From positions 2,108,001-2,172,000 of the forward strand of contig JBBCHM010000001.1 in NCBI GenBank assembly GCA_037200045.1: DNA of 64,000 nt, given 5' to 3'. Source of the stretch: Rhizomicrobium sp. (GTDB lineage Bacteria; Pseudomonadota; Alphaproteobacteria; Micropepsales; Micropepsaceae). Shown here one piece after another: positions 27,306 through 36,215 of this stretch. The notes beneath the pieces are model-generated. The model was not told the DNA's origin. It saw only the letters and a list, made by a program, of their open reading frames with translations, and ran no database searches. A program made the translations under genes and the position numbers. Position 1 is the first letter of the stretch. The number at the start of each line of letters is the position of its first letter.

Positions 27306-29132
27306 CTAGACGGGAATCGCGTCGAAGGCGATGGTCGTGCGATCCGCTGCCGAGCGGAACGGCACCGTGCCGTGCCACATATACGAGGGAAACAAGACAA
27401 GCCGCCCCGGCACCGGCTTGATCGCGCGGCGGATCGGCTGGCCCAGGGCGGTGTCGAAGGGCGGCTCGCCGAATTTGATCCAGCCTTGCCGTTCGGCCTC
27501 GTCGTCGACCGCATCCGGCACCGCCACGTGATAGCAGGAACTGATCCAGCCCTTGGGATGGATGTGGTTGGTGTGGAATCCGGCATCGCGCAGCCGCGAC
27601 GACCAGGAACCGGTGAAACGAAAACCTTCCGCGCGCCGCGAACCGAGCGGATGCGTTTCGTCATCGTCCATCCGGGCGATATAAGCAGCAACCGCCTCCT
27701 CGATCCGCGCACGCAGCGCCGCTACCAGCGCGTTGTCGCCGTCGAACAGCGGGTCCATCGTCTGGGTGCCGCGCCGCAGCGTCTGGTCGATATGCTCGCG
27801 CGCATCGCCGTGCAGCGCGTCGAGATGGGCGTTCAGCGCCGCGTTGAACGCGGCCATGTCCGTGAAGCCGTCCGGCGGATCCAGATCGAAGACCTGCACA
27901 TGGCGCTCGTAATCGGCCAGCGCCGCGGCGCGCGGATCGCGGTTCAGCCGCAGCGCAAGCTCGTGCATCGCCAGGGCCGCCTGATCGAGCGGCTGCCGCG
28001 CGACCGCGTCTTCGGTGAGCGTCAGCGCGCGCGCCGCATCGCCCGCGCGCAACAGCGTGCCCGCGAGGTTGACCTGGGTCGGCACGTCGTCGGGCTGCAG
28101 CGCCAGCGCCTTTTCATAGGCCGCGATGGCGGGCTCCAATTGCCCCAGCCCGGCCAGGGCCAGCGCCAGGCCGTTCTGCGCCGCCGGATTCTCCGGCTCC
28201 AAGGACGCGGCGCGTTCGAAACAGGCGCGCGCCTCTTCGAAGCGCCCGGTGCGCGCGAGGAAGCCGCCCTTGCCGATCAGAAGCACTGCCGGACGCGGCA
28301 GGCGCGCGGCGGCTTCGTCGTAGGAATTCAGGAACTCCGCGTCGCGCCCCAGGCGATAGAGCAGGGCGTTCAACTCCTGATGCGCGGCGAGATGGCCGGG
28401 ATCGCGCGCGAGGGCGCGGCGATAGCCCGCCACCGCATCGTCGTTGCGCCCCAGATGCTGCAGCACGCCGGCGCGATTGGCCTCGCCCCGCGGCAGATCG
28501 GGCGCGCGCGCCAGCGCGGCGTCGAACTGGGTCAGCGCTTCGCCGTAACGCCGCTGCATCTTCAAGGCGACGCCGAGATTGTGCTCCATCGCGGCCCGCA
28601 GGGCCGGCGGCGACGGGAGTTCGATCGCCAGACGCAGGATCGTCTCGGCTTCCTTCGGGCGCTCGACATCGTTGAGCAGCGCGCCGAAGCTCAAGAGCGC
28701 GGTGAAATTGTCGGGCTCCAGCCGCAGCGCCGCGCGGAAATTCTTCTCCGCGAAGACGAAGTCGCCCAGGCCGTGCTGGACCTGGCCCAGCACGAGCAGC
28801 GTATCGGCATTGTTCGGATCGGCGCGCGAAGCCGCGCGCAAGAGCACGATGCCCTCCTCGGCGCGTCCCGTGCCGGCCAGCAGCCGGCCGAGATTGGTCA
28901 TGACATTGGGCTGTTTCGGGCGCAGCGCCAGCGAGCGGCGATAGAGCGCTTCCGCCTCGGAAAGCCGGCTCTGATTGGCGCGGACCAGGCCCATGAGCTG
29001 CAGCCCGTCCGGCTCGAACGGCCGCACCGACAGCAGCTGGCCCAGGACCCGCTCGGCCAGTTCCCACAGACCCTGCCGGATCAGGTTGATCGCCTGCGCG
29101 ATCGGCTCGGCCGTCTGGTTTTGTCCGCTCAT
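27306..29132 (-). CDS. TPR protein with C-terminal 2OG-Fe(II) oxygenase domain
   Basis: A 608-residue cytoplasmic protein. Residues 10-390 contain about ten TPR units (for example GRLLAGTGRAEEGIVLLRAA, FRAALRLEPDNFTALLSFGA, ACFERAASLEPENPAAQNGL). The C-terminal 150 residues are a putative 2OG-Fe(II) oxygenase (2OG-FeII_Oxy_5 type) with iron ligands in HTNHIHP (520-526), distal His in SYMWHGTVPF (587) and 2OG-binding Arg in ADRTTIAFD. Such proteins may hydroxylate a protein or peptide recognised by the TPR part. Substrate unknown. Confidence 0.85.
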   Translation of the reverse strand: MSGQNQTAEPIAQAINLIRQGLWELAERVLGQLLSVRPFEPDGLQLMGLVRANQSRLSEAEALYRRSLALRPKQPNVMTNLGRLLAGTGRAEEGIVLLRAASRADPNNADTLLVLGQVQHGLGDFVFAEKNFRAALRLEPDNFTALLSFGALLNDVERPKEAETILRLAIELPSPPALRAAMEHNLGVALKMQRRYGEALTQFDAALARAPDLPRGEANRAGVLQHLGRNDDAVAGYRRALARDPGHLAAHQELNALLYRLGRDAEFLNSYDEAAARLPRPAVLLIGKGGFLARTGRFEEARACFERAASLEPENPAAQNGLALALAGLGQLEPAIAAYEKALALQPDDVPTQVNLAGTLLRAGDAARALTLTEDAVARQPLDQAALAMHELALRLNRDPRAAALADYERHVQVFDLDPPDGFTDMAAFNAALNAHLDALHGDAREHIDQTLRRGTQTMDPLFDGDNALVAALRARIEEAVAAYIARMDDDETHPLGSRRAEGFRFTGSWSSRLRDAGFHTNHIHPKGWISSCYHVAVPDAVDDEAERQGWIKFGEPPFDTALGQPIRRAIKPVPGRLVLFPSYMWHGTVPFRSAADRTTIAFDAIPV

Positions 29133-29234
29133 GTTGCCAGTTTAGCGGCAAAGCGCCCGAAAGGCGCGCCCTTGCGCATGGTCCCGCCGCCACCTACGCT
29201 TTCGGCCACGCTATTATCCACCCAAGAGAGCATC

Positions 29235-30082
<848 letters not shown>

Positions 30083-30086
<4 letters not shown>

Positions 30087-30307
30087 GCGTTGATAAGGCC
30101 GATCCGGGCTTCAATCTTTTGAAGTCTCTCCTCGACGCGGTCAATCCGCGTCGCGACATGCGCATATTGCGCCTGCAATCCCGCAACATTGCTTTCGAGC
30201 ATGCCTACGCGGAACGTCAACTCGCGAATGTCCTTTCGCGTCTCATCGACGACGGAACGGATATGCCGCAGATGCTCCAACACGAGGCTGTCGAGTTCAC
30301 CGCTCAT
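30083..30307 (-). CDS. Small coiled-coil protein
   Basis: A 74-residue, almost entirely helical protein (LEHLRHIRSVVDETRKDIRE, then SNVAGLQAQYAHVATRIDRVEERLQKIEARIGL) with heptad spacing of Leu, Val and Ile, so a parallel coiled coil is likely. Proteins of this kind are common and uncharacterised in alphaproteobacteria. It is convergent with the MoxR gene and shares 4 bp with it. Confidence 0.7.
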
Positions 30308-30347
30308 GCGCTTAGCATGACATAGAAACAAACACAGAACAAGATAG

Positions 30348-30731
30348 TCACCGGTCGTGCGGTTTGTCCGCCCGCCGCTGTGCCACATGCCACAGCACGC
30401 CGGCGGGATCGACGACATAGGCGACGCGCAAACCCCAGGGCTGCGTCGCCGGCGGCTTGGGCGCCGGCACGCCGAAGCGGCCGGGCAGATCGAGAGTTTC
30501 GATATGCGCCCACCAGGCATCGAGGTCGTCGACCATCAGCTGCATCATGAAATTGCAGCCCTCCTGGTAATAGCGCTGCAGGATGAAAGACGTCGCGCCG
30601 ATGCCGAAGATCGCGACCTCGCTGTCGAGCCTTTTGGTGAAGCCAAGCGCCTCGTAGAAGGCTCGGCTGGCATCGAAATCCTGGGTAGGCAGGAAGGGCC
30701 GCGCCGCTTCGTTTCCGTCCGGGATCGTCAT
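30348..30731 (-). CDS. VOC family (glyoxalase/bleomycin-resistance-like) protein
   Basis: A 127-residue single-chain vicinal oxygen chelate fold protein with the two beta-alpha-beta-beta-beta halves: FLPTQDFDASRAFYEALGF at the start and LRVAYVVDPAGVLWHVAQ at the end. Members bind small ligands or metals (dioxygenases, glyoxalase-like, antibiotic-binding). No diagnostic metal-ligand set lets me pick an activity. It is divergent from the secreted-protein gene at 30811. Confidence 0.8.
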   Translation of the reverse strand: MTIPDGNEAARPFLPTQDFDASRAFYEALGFTKRLDSEVAIFGIGATSFILQRYYQEGCNFMMQLMVDDLDAWWAHIETLDLPGRFGVPAPKPPATQPWGLRVAYVVDPAGVLWHVAQRRADKPHDR

Positions 30732-30810
30732 GCTTCGCCTCGCCTGCGCCGCGTATTGTGCGCGGCCGTCCTCTGATAGTATCGCCGGGCGACATTTCCG
30801 AGAATGCCAT

Positions 30811-31431
30811 ATGATTCAGACACCGCTTCGCCTTGCCCTGGCCGTGCTGGCATTTGCGGCGTCGCCCGCCCTTGCCCAGACCACGGATATCGACGCCTTC
30901 AAGGACGCGCCCGACGAGGCGAAGGTGCATGCGGCGTCGGGCTTCGTTTGCCCGCAATTCATCGGCCATTTCGAGCGCGACGCCTATGGCGAGCGCGATC
31001 CCTCGATCGGCTCGGACTTCTGCGCCTATTCGGCGCGCGACGGCGTCTATGGCACGATCACGCTGACGCCGCTGAAGGCGGCCTATGATCCCAAGACCGC
31101 GCTGGTGCCCGAATTCACCGAGCAGGAAGGCATCGGCGGCAAGATCGTCGGGGAGAAGACCATGCTGCTCGGCGGCGGCACGACGCCGATCTCGGTCTAT
31201 CAGCGCACCTACGAGACCGCGGCGCTGGAGACGCTGCATTACCGCATCCTGTTCTCCGGCGGCACGGTCGGCGACTGGGCGCTGGAGGCGACGGTCGAAT
31301 TCGCCACCCCGCGCGACGACGACGCCAAGCAGCAATTCCTCGACACCGTCTATGCCGAGGCGCTGGCGCATATCGCCAAGCAGGCGCCGCCCGCACCGGC
31401 GTCAACAACCGTCGCGCCGCCGCCCAAATAG
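30811..31431 (+). CDS. Secreted protein of unknown function
   Basis: A 206-residue protein with signal peptide MIQTPLRLALAVLAFAASPALA and a mature domain with two cysteines (FVCPQFIGHF, then GSDFCAYSARDGVYGTITLTP) about 25 residues apart, suggestive of a disulfide. A Pro/Thr-rich tail closes it. I recognise no family. It stands 81 bp before the VWA gene on the same strand and could share a transcript with it. Confidence 0.75.
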   Translation: MIQTPLRLALAVLAFAASPALAQTTDIDAFKDAPDEAKVHAASGFVCPQFIGHFERDAYGERDPSIGSDFCAYSARDGVYGTITLTPLKAAYDPKTALVPEFTEQEGIGGKIVGEKTMLLGGGTTPISVYQRTYETAALETLHYRILFSGGTVGDWALEATVEFATPRDDDAKQQFLDTVYAEALAHIAKQAPPAPASTTVAPPPK

Positions 31432-31512
31432 CCCGATTTTCGGGCCCTTGGCCCTTGCGCGTGGGGCGCGCTAGACTTCGCGCGATCGCTATCGCCTGCC
31501 CGGAAGGTTCCC

Positions 31513-32688
31513 ATGTTCTTCCAGTTTTTCGACGAACTCCGCGCCGCCAAGATTCCCGTCACGCTGAAGGAATATCTCGCGCTGATGGACGCGCTCGATC
31601 ACGACGTGATCGACATGAAGATCGACGAATTCTACTACCTTTCGCGCACCGCGCTGGTGAAGGACGAGCGCAATCTCGACAAGTTCGACCGCGTCTTCGG
31701 CCATGTGTTCAAGGGCCTCGAAGGCCTCGACGCCTCGCTCCTGGCGCAGATCCCCGAGGAGTGGCTGAAGGCGCTGACCGAGAAATTCCTTTCCGAGGAC
31801 GAGAAGAAGCAGATCGAGGCCCTGGGCGGCTGGGACAAGCTGATGGAGACGCTCAAGGAGCGGCTCGATGAGCAGAAGAAGCGCCACGAGAAGGGCAACA
31901 AGATGATCGGCTCGGGCGGCACCTCGCCCTATGGCAACAGCGGCTACAATCCCGAAGGCGTGCGTATCGGCCAGGACAAGTCGCGCCACGGCAAGGCGGT
32001 CAAGGTCTGGGACAAGCGCGAATACAAGAACCTCGACGATTCGGTCGAGCTCGGCACCCGCAACATCAAGGTGGCGCTGCGCCGGTTGCGCAAATGGGCC
32101 CGCCAGGGCGCCGAGACCGAACTCGATCTGCCCGGCACGATCACCGACACCGCCAACAAGGGCTATCTCGATTTGCGCCTGGTGCCGGAGCGGCACAACA
32201 CGGTGAAGGTGCTCTTGTTCTTCGACATCGGCGGCTCGATGGACGCCCACATCAAGCTGTGTGAAGAACTTTTCAGCGCGGCCAAGACCGAGTTCAAGCA
32301 CATGGATTTCTACTACTTCCACAACTGCCTCTATGAGGATGTGTGGAAGGACAATCGCCGGCGCCACAACGAGAAGATCCCGACCTGGGACGTGCTGAAT
32401 AAATATCCGCGCGACTACAAGGTCATCTTCGTCGGCGATGCGACGATGAGCCCCTATGAGGTCACCTATCCCGGCGGCAGCGTCGAGCACTGGAACGAGG
32501 AGCCGGGCGCGGTGTGGCTCGACCGCGTGACGAACCTGTTCGAGCACGCGGTGTGGCTGAACCCGGTGGCGGAGAAGCATTGGGAATACACCCCGTCCAT
32601 CGGCCTGATGAGCCAGCTGTTCAACGGCCGCATGTATCCCTTGACGCTCGCCGGCCTCGACAATGCGATGCGGGAATTGAACCGCTGA
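31513..32688 (+). CDS. VWA domain protein, CoxE-like (MoxR partner)
   Basis: A 391-residue protein. The N-terminal half is helical (MFFQFFDELRAAKIPVTLKEYL, a hallmark of this CoxE/DUF-type group). The von Willebrand A domain follows with the metal-adhesion motif DIGGSMD (238-244); the canonical form is DxSxS, and Gly replaces the first Ser, a known CoxE-like variant. Later strands include YKVIFVGDATMSPYE and the C-terminal IGLMSQLFNGRMYPLTLAGLDNAM. It probably works with the MoxR ATPase at 29235. Client unknown. Confidence 0.85.
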   Translation: MFFQFFDELRAAKIPVTLKEYLALMDALDHDVIDMKIDEFYYLSRTALVKDERNLDKFDRVFGHVFKGLEGLDASLLAQIPEEWLKALTEKFLSEDEKKQIEALGGWDKLMETLKERLDEQKKRHEKGNKMIGSGGTSPYGNSGYNPEGVRIGQDKSRHGKAVKVWDKREYKNLDDSVELGTRNIKVALRRLRKWARQGAETELDLPGTITDTANKGYLDLRLVPERHNTVKVLLFFDIGGSMDAHIKLCEELFSAAKTEFKHMDFYYFHNCLYEDVWKDNRRRHNEKIPTWDVLNKYPRDYKVIFVGDATMSPYEVTYPGGSVEHWNEEPGAVWLDRVTNLFEHAVWLNPVAEKHWEYTPSIGLMSQLFNGRMYPLTLAGLDNAMRELNR

Positions 32689-32694
32689 TACGCA

Positions 32695-34410
32695 TCACAA
32701 GGCCGGGCCGTCCTTGCCCAGCATCTCGCGGCGGATGATCGCGACCGGCACCAGGCCCGCGTTCAGGAACGCGTCGTGGAACTTGCCGAGGTCGAACGCC
32801 TTGCCCTGCTTTGCCGCCACGTCGGCGCGCAGCTTGAGGATTTCGAGCTTGCCCAGCGTGTACGAATAATAGCCGGGATCGGACGTGCCGCGCTTGGCCT
32901 CGTTGGGCGCGACCGAGGGCGGCTGAAAGCATTGCGTCGCCATCATCTGCGTCGCCTCGTCCAACGTCATGGCGCCGGTGTGCATCTTGATCGCGGCGAC
33001 GAGCCGGCAATTGCGCAGCAGGGCATCCTGCAATTGCGCGAGCTTGATCTTCGGATCGCCGGCGCCCAGCCCCTCATCCAGCATCATCTGTTCGGCGTAA
33101 TGCGCCCAGCCTTCGGTCGTGGAATAGGACTGCGCCGTCTTGCGCACCAGCGACCAGTTCGGATTGGCGCGGGCATACAGATATTGCGTGAAATGGCCGG
33201 GCAACGCCTCGTGCACCGAAAGATTCTGCAGCAGCGCGCGGTTGAAATAGGCCAGCAGCTCGTCGCGTTTCGCCGCGGGCCAGCTCGGCTCCGGCGGGGT
33301 GATGAAGTAGTAGGCCTTGGTGGCGTGGGTCTCCAGCGCGCCGGGGCCGTCCATCTGGCCGAAGATGACCGCGCGCGCGAAAGGCGGCGTCTCCGCGACG
33401 ACCGGCAGCATCCGCGACGGCAGCGTGACGATGCGATGCCGTTCGATGAAGGATTGCAGATTCGCCAAACCGTCGCGCGCGGTCGCGATAAGATGGGCCG
33501 CATCGGGATGATCGGCCTCGATCTCGGCCATCGCCCGTGCCGGATTTTTCGGATCGACCAGCTTTTCCGTGGCGAGAAAAGCGGCGTGGTCGCGGGCCAG
33601 CTGCGCCTCGCCCGCTTCCAGCACCTTTTCCACCGGCACATCGACCATGTCGCTGGCGAGCAGCCGCTGCAGCGCGGCGCGGCCCAGGACGAACGATCCG
33701 TGCGCGTTCGGTTTCCGCGCCACCAGCCAGGCCTTGAAATCCTTCGCGGCGTCGACCGCCGCCTTCGTCGAACCCGCCAATTGCGCCTGCAGCGCGGCGT
33801 CCTTCACGCCCAGGAAGGCCTTCGGCACGTCGTTGCCGAGAAAGGCGATGCCGCCGTCGAGATTTTGCAGCGCCACGTCGATATCGACCGGCGGCATGTT
33901 CGTCAGGTTGCGTTTCGCATCGGCGAGCATGGCCGGCATGCGGGTCTCGCGCGCGATCAGGCTGCGCAGGCGTATGTCGAGCGGCGCGAAATCGCGCTCG
34001 ATCAGCTGGAACGCCGCGGAGGTGAGAAGACCGACATAGACGCCGGGATCGTGGCGCCATTGCTGCACCGTTTCGTCTTCCAGCAACTGCCCGCCGATCT
34101 CCGCCATCAGCACGTCGCGCTCGTCGCGGTCCATCGGCGAAAGCGTGGCGCCGTCGATGGCGTGCAATCTGGCCTCGGTATCCTTCAGCCGTGCGATTTC
34201 CGTCGCATGGGCGGCGGCGGACACGTCGTCCAGCTCGCCGTCCCGATTGTGCAGACCCGTCGCGGTCGCGAAGGTGGGATGCGCCTTCCACTGGGCGCTG
34301 AAATAATCCTGGACGACGGTTTGATACGTCGCGGCGGGCGCCGCTGCGGCGGCGGCCGGCCATGCCAGGACGGCCATCGAACAGATCGCCAAAGTAATCG
34401 TGCGGCGCAT
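32695..34410 (-). CDS. DUF885 family secreted peptidase-like protein
   Basis: A 571-residue secreted protein with signal peptide ending AAAAAPA and DUF885 domain. The conserved HEALPGH (400-406), an HExxxH zinc-type motif, is intact, as are the C-terminal TTEGWAHYAEQMM and LGKLEILKLRADV segments. DUF885 is related to metallopeptidases of the gluzincin group, and some members are carboxypeptidase-like. A second, divergent paralogue lies at 36216, sharing the HEAxPGH core, so both probably act in the periplasm on peptides. Confidence 0.85.
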   Translation of the reverse strand: MRRTITLAICSMAVLAWPAAAAAAPAATYQTVVQDYFSAQWKAHPTFATATGLHNRDGELDDVSAAAHATEIARLKDTEARLHAIDGATLSPMDRDERDVLMAEIGGQLLEDETVQQWRHDPGVYVGLLTSAAFQLIERDFAPLDIRLRSLIARETRMPAMLADAKRNLTNMPPVDIDVALQNLDGGIAFLGNDVPKAFLGVKDAALQAQLAGSTKAAVDAAKDFKAWLVARKPNAHGSFVLGRAALQRLLASDMVDVPVEKVLEAGEAQLARDHAAFLATEKLVDPKNPARAMAEIEADHPDAAHLIATARDGLANLQSFIERHRIVTLPSRMLPVVAETPPFARAVIFGQMDGPGALETHATKAYYFITPPEPSWPAAKRDELLAYFNRALLQNLSVHEALPGHFTQYLYARANPNWSLVRKTAQSYSTTEGWAHYAEQMMLDEGLGAGDPKIKLAQLQDALLRNCRLVAAIKMHTGAMTLDEATQMMATQCFQPPSVAPNEAKRGTSDPGYYSYTLGKLEILKLRADVAAKQGKAFDLGKFHDAFLNAGLVPVAIIRREMLGKDGPAL

Positions 34411-34556
34411 GCTTCTCCCCCCGTCAAGATCGGAGCGGCAAGCCTCGCATCATCGGGCATCCGATGACAACTCGCGGCGCGACGCGGGCAATCGACGCCT
34501 CTTGCGAGTCCCGGAAACACCTGATCCGATACGGCAAAATATCCGGGGAGCACGCC

Positions 34557-35183
34557 ATGACGATCAAGATCCACCACCTCAACAATTCGCGCTCGCAGCG
34601 CATCCTGTGGCTGCTCGAAGAACTCGAGACGCCTTACGAGATCGTGAAGTATCAGCGCATGTCGCCGGTGCCCTTCGCGCCGCCGGAGCTGAAGGCGGTG
34701 CATCCGCTCGGCAAATCGCCGGTGCTGGAAGACAAGGGCCGCGTGATCGCGGAATCGGGCGCCGAGGTCGAGTATCTGATCGACACCTATGGCAAGGGCC
34801 GCTTCAAGCCGGCCGCCGGGACCGACGATTATTGGCGCTATATCGAGTGGATACATTACGCGGAAGGCTCGGCGATGCTGCCGCTCCTGATGGCGCTCTA
34901 TACCGGCATGCTCGGCGAGGCCGCGGCGGTGCTGAAGCCGCGCGTCGACAGCGAGATCGCCAACAACCTCTCCTACATGGAAGCCAGCCTGGGCGGCCGC
35001 GATTTCTTCGTGGGCAACGAGCTGACCGGCGCCGATATCCAGTTGATCTTCGTCGTGGAGGCGGCCGGGGCGCGGCTTGCGCCCTATCCCGCGCTGGTGA
35101 AATATCGCGAGCGCATGCAGGCGCGTCCCGCCTACAAGCGCGGCATCGAAAAAGGTGGCGCGTACGCGTTGATGAGCCGCTAG
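34557..35183 (+). CDS. Glutathione S-transferase family protein
   Basis: A 208-residue cytosolic GST. The thioredoxin-like N-terminal domain has LNNSRSQRILWLLEEL with the Ser-type catalytic position, and VHPLGKSPVLEDKG with the cis-Pro that orients glutathione, then ESGAEVEYLIDTYG. The all-helical C-terminal domain ends NELTGADIQLIFVVEAAG with the N-capping box. Substrate is unknown. The ATG at 34557 gives a standard GST start. It is divergent from the DUF885 gene and 32 bp before the lectin-like gene. Confidence 0.88.
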   Translation: MTIKIHHLNNSRSQRILWLLEELETPYEIVKYQRMSPVPFAPPELKAVHPLGKSPVLEDKGRVIAESGAEVEYLIDTYGKGRFKPAAGTDDYWRYIEWIHYAEGSAMLPLLMALYTGMLGEAAAVLKPRVDSEIANNLSYMEASLGGRDFFVGNELTGADIQLIFVVEAAGARLAPYPALVKYRERMQARPAYKRGIEKGGAYALMSR

Positions 35184-35215
35184 GCGATCGCGGCGTCGGT
35201 CGGAGGAGGAAGGCC

Positions 35216-36211
35216 ATGACTCGTACAGCCGACGGGCCGGCGCGCCCCGCCGCCCCTCCTCCGCCCGGTTCGCACTTCTACATCCTGAGCAAGGCGCCGA
35301 GCGGCGCGGGCGGCGTGCTCGCCATCGCCGCCTTGAACGGCGTGGTGCTGGTCGTGGCGCACCAGACGGGCGATGATCGGCAATTGTGGGCGCGGCGGGC
35401 GCTCTCCGACGGAAGCTATGCGCTGATCAACAAGGCGGCCAAGCTTTGCATCGGCGCCTATCCCCCGCAGAACGGCACCCCGCTTCAGCTCTATCCGCTC
35501 AATCAGATCGAGACCAGCCCGTTCACGCATTGGCGCGACGACACGGTTCCGGGCGATTACAATGCGATCAACGCGTCGGTCGATTGGGAGCAGAAGATCA
35601 ACATACCCACCGATGGTCCCTATTTCCCGGGGCAGACGCTGGTGACCTGGCAATGGAGCCATGGCGCGCCCAACGAGCTCTGGGCGCAGGTGAGCGCGGG
35701 CGAGCCCAGCTATACGCTGGCCTCGCTCGCCTTTGATACGGCCAAGGCGCGCATCGACACGCTGGCGCCGATCGCCGGCAATGACATAGGCGTGCTCAAC
35801 AACGAATCCGTGCAGGCCAACCTGCCGATTTTCACGGTGCAAAGGCTGACGACCGCCTACGGTTTTCACCCGGCGGCCGGCTCCCCCGACATCGAAATCC
35901 CCTATCACGGTCCCCGGCCTGCCCTGGACGCGAATGGGCTTGTCGTGCTGGTCGAGGGCGATTGGCGGTATGGAACGTCCGCCCAGTCGTTCGTCGACAC
36001 TCCGTTCCAGATCATCGTCGCGGTGCCGCCGAAGACCGCCGTGGCCTATGGCGCGCGGGAAGCCTGCGCCCAGCTGACGGTCCCCTATGCCGCGACGTTC
36101 AACCTGTTGTCGGACGGCAAAAGCGAGACGATACAGGTCAGCGGAAGCTTCACGGCGATGTGCCCCTATCGGGTCTACGCGGAATTCGAAAACGCGTCGC
36201 CCGTCCGCTGA
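35216..36211 (+). CDS. Ricin-type beta-trefoil-like protein, unknown function
   Basis: A 331-residue protein without a signal peptide. Residues 15-165 show repeats of a beta-trefoil (RICIN-like) fold: HFYILSKAPSGAGG, DDRQLWARRALSDGSYALIN, CIGAYPPQNGTPLQLYP, GAPNELWAQVSAG, with the Q/E-x-W elements typical of such lectin domains. The C-terminal 150 residues are a separate beta-rich region (EIPYHGPRPALDANGLVVLVEGDW, then LTVPYAATFNLLSDGKSETIQVSG). I know no homologue for this combination. GGAGGAGGA precedes the ATG. Sugar binding is inferred from fold-like repeats only. Confidence 0.6.
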   Translation: MTRTADGPARPAAPPPPGSHFYILSKAPSGAGGVLAIAALNGVVLVVAHQTGDDRQLWARRALSDGSYALINKAAKLCIGAYPPQNGTPLQLYPLNQIETSPFTHWRDDTVPGDYNAINASVDWEQKINIPTDGPYFPGQTLVTWQWSHGAPNELWAQVSAGEPSYTLASLAFDTAKARIDTLAPIAGNDIGVLNNESVQANLPIFTVQRLTTAYGFHPAAGSPDIEIPYHGPRPALDANGLVVLVEGDWRYGTSAQSFVDTPFQIIVAVPPKTAVAYGAREACAQLTVPYAATFNLLSDGKSETIQVSGSFTAMCPYRVYAEFENASPVR

Positions 36212-36215
36212 CCGC

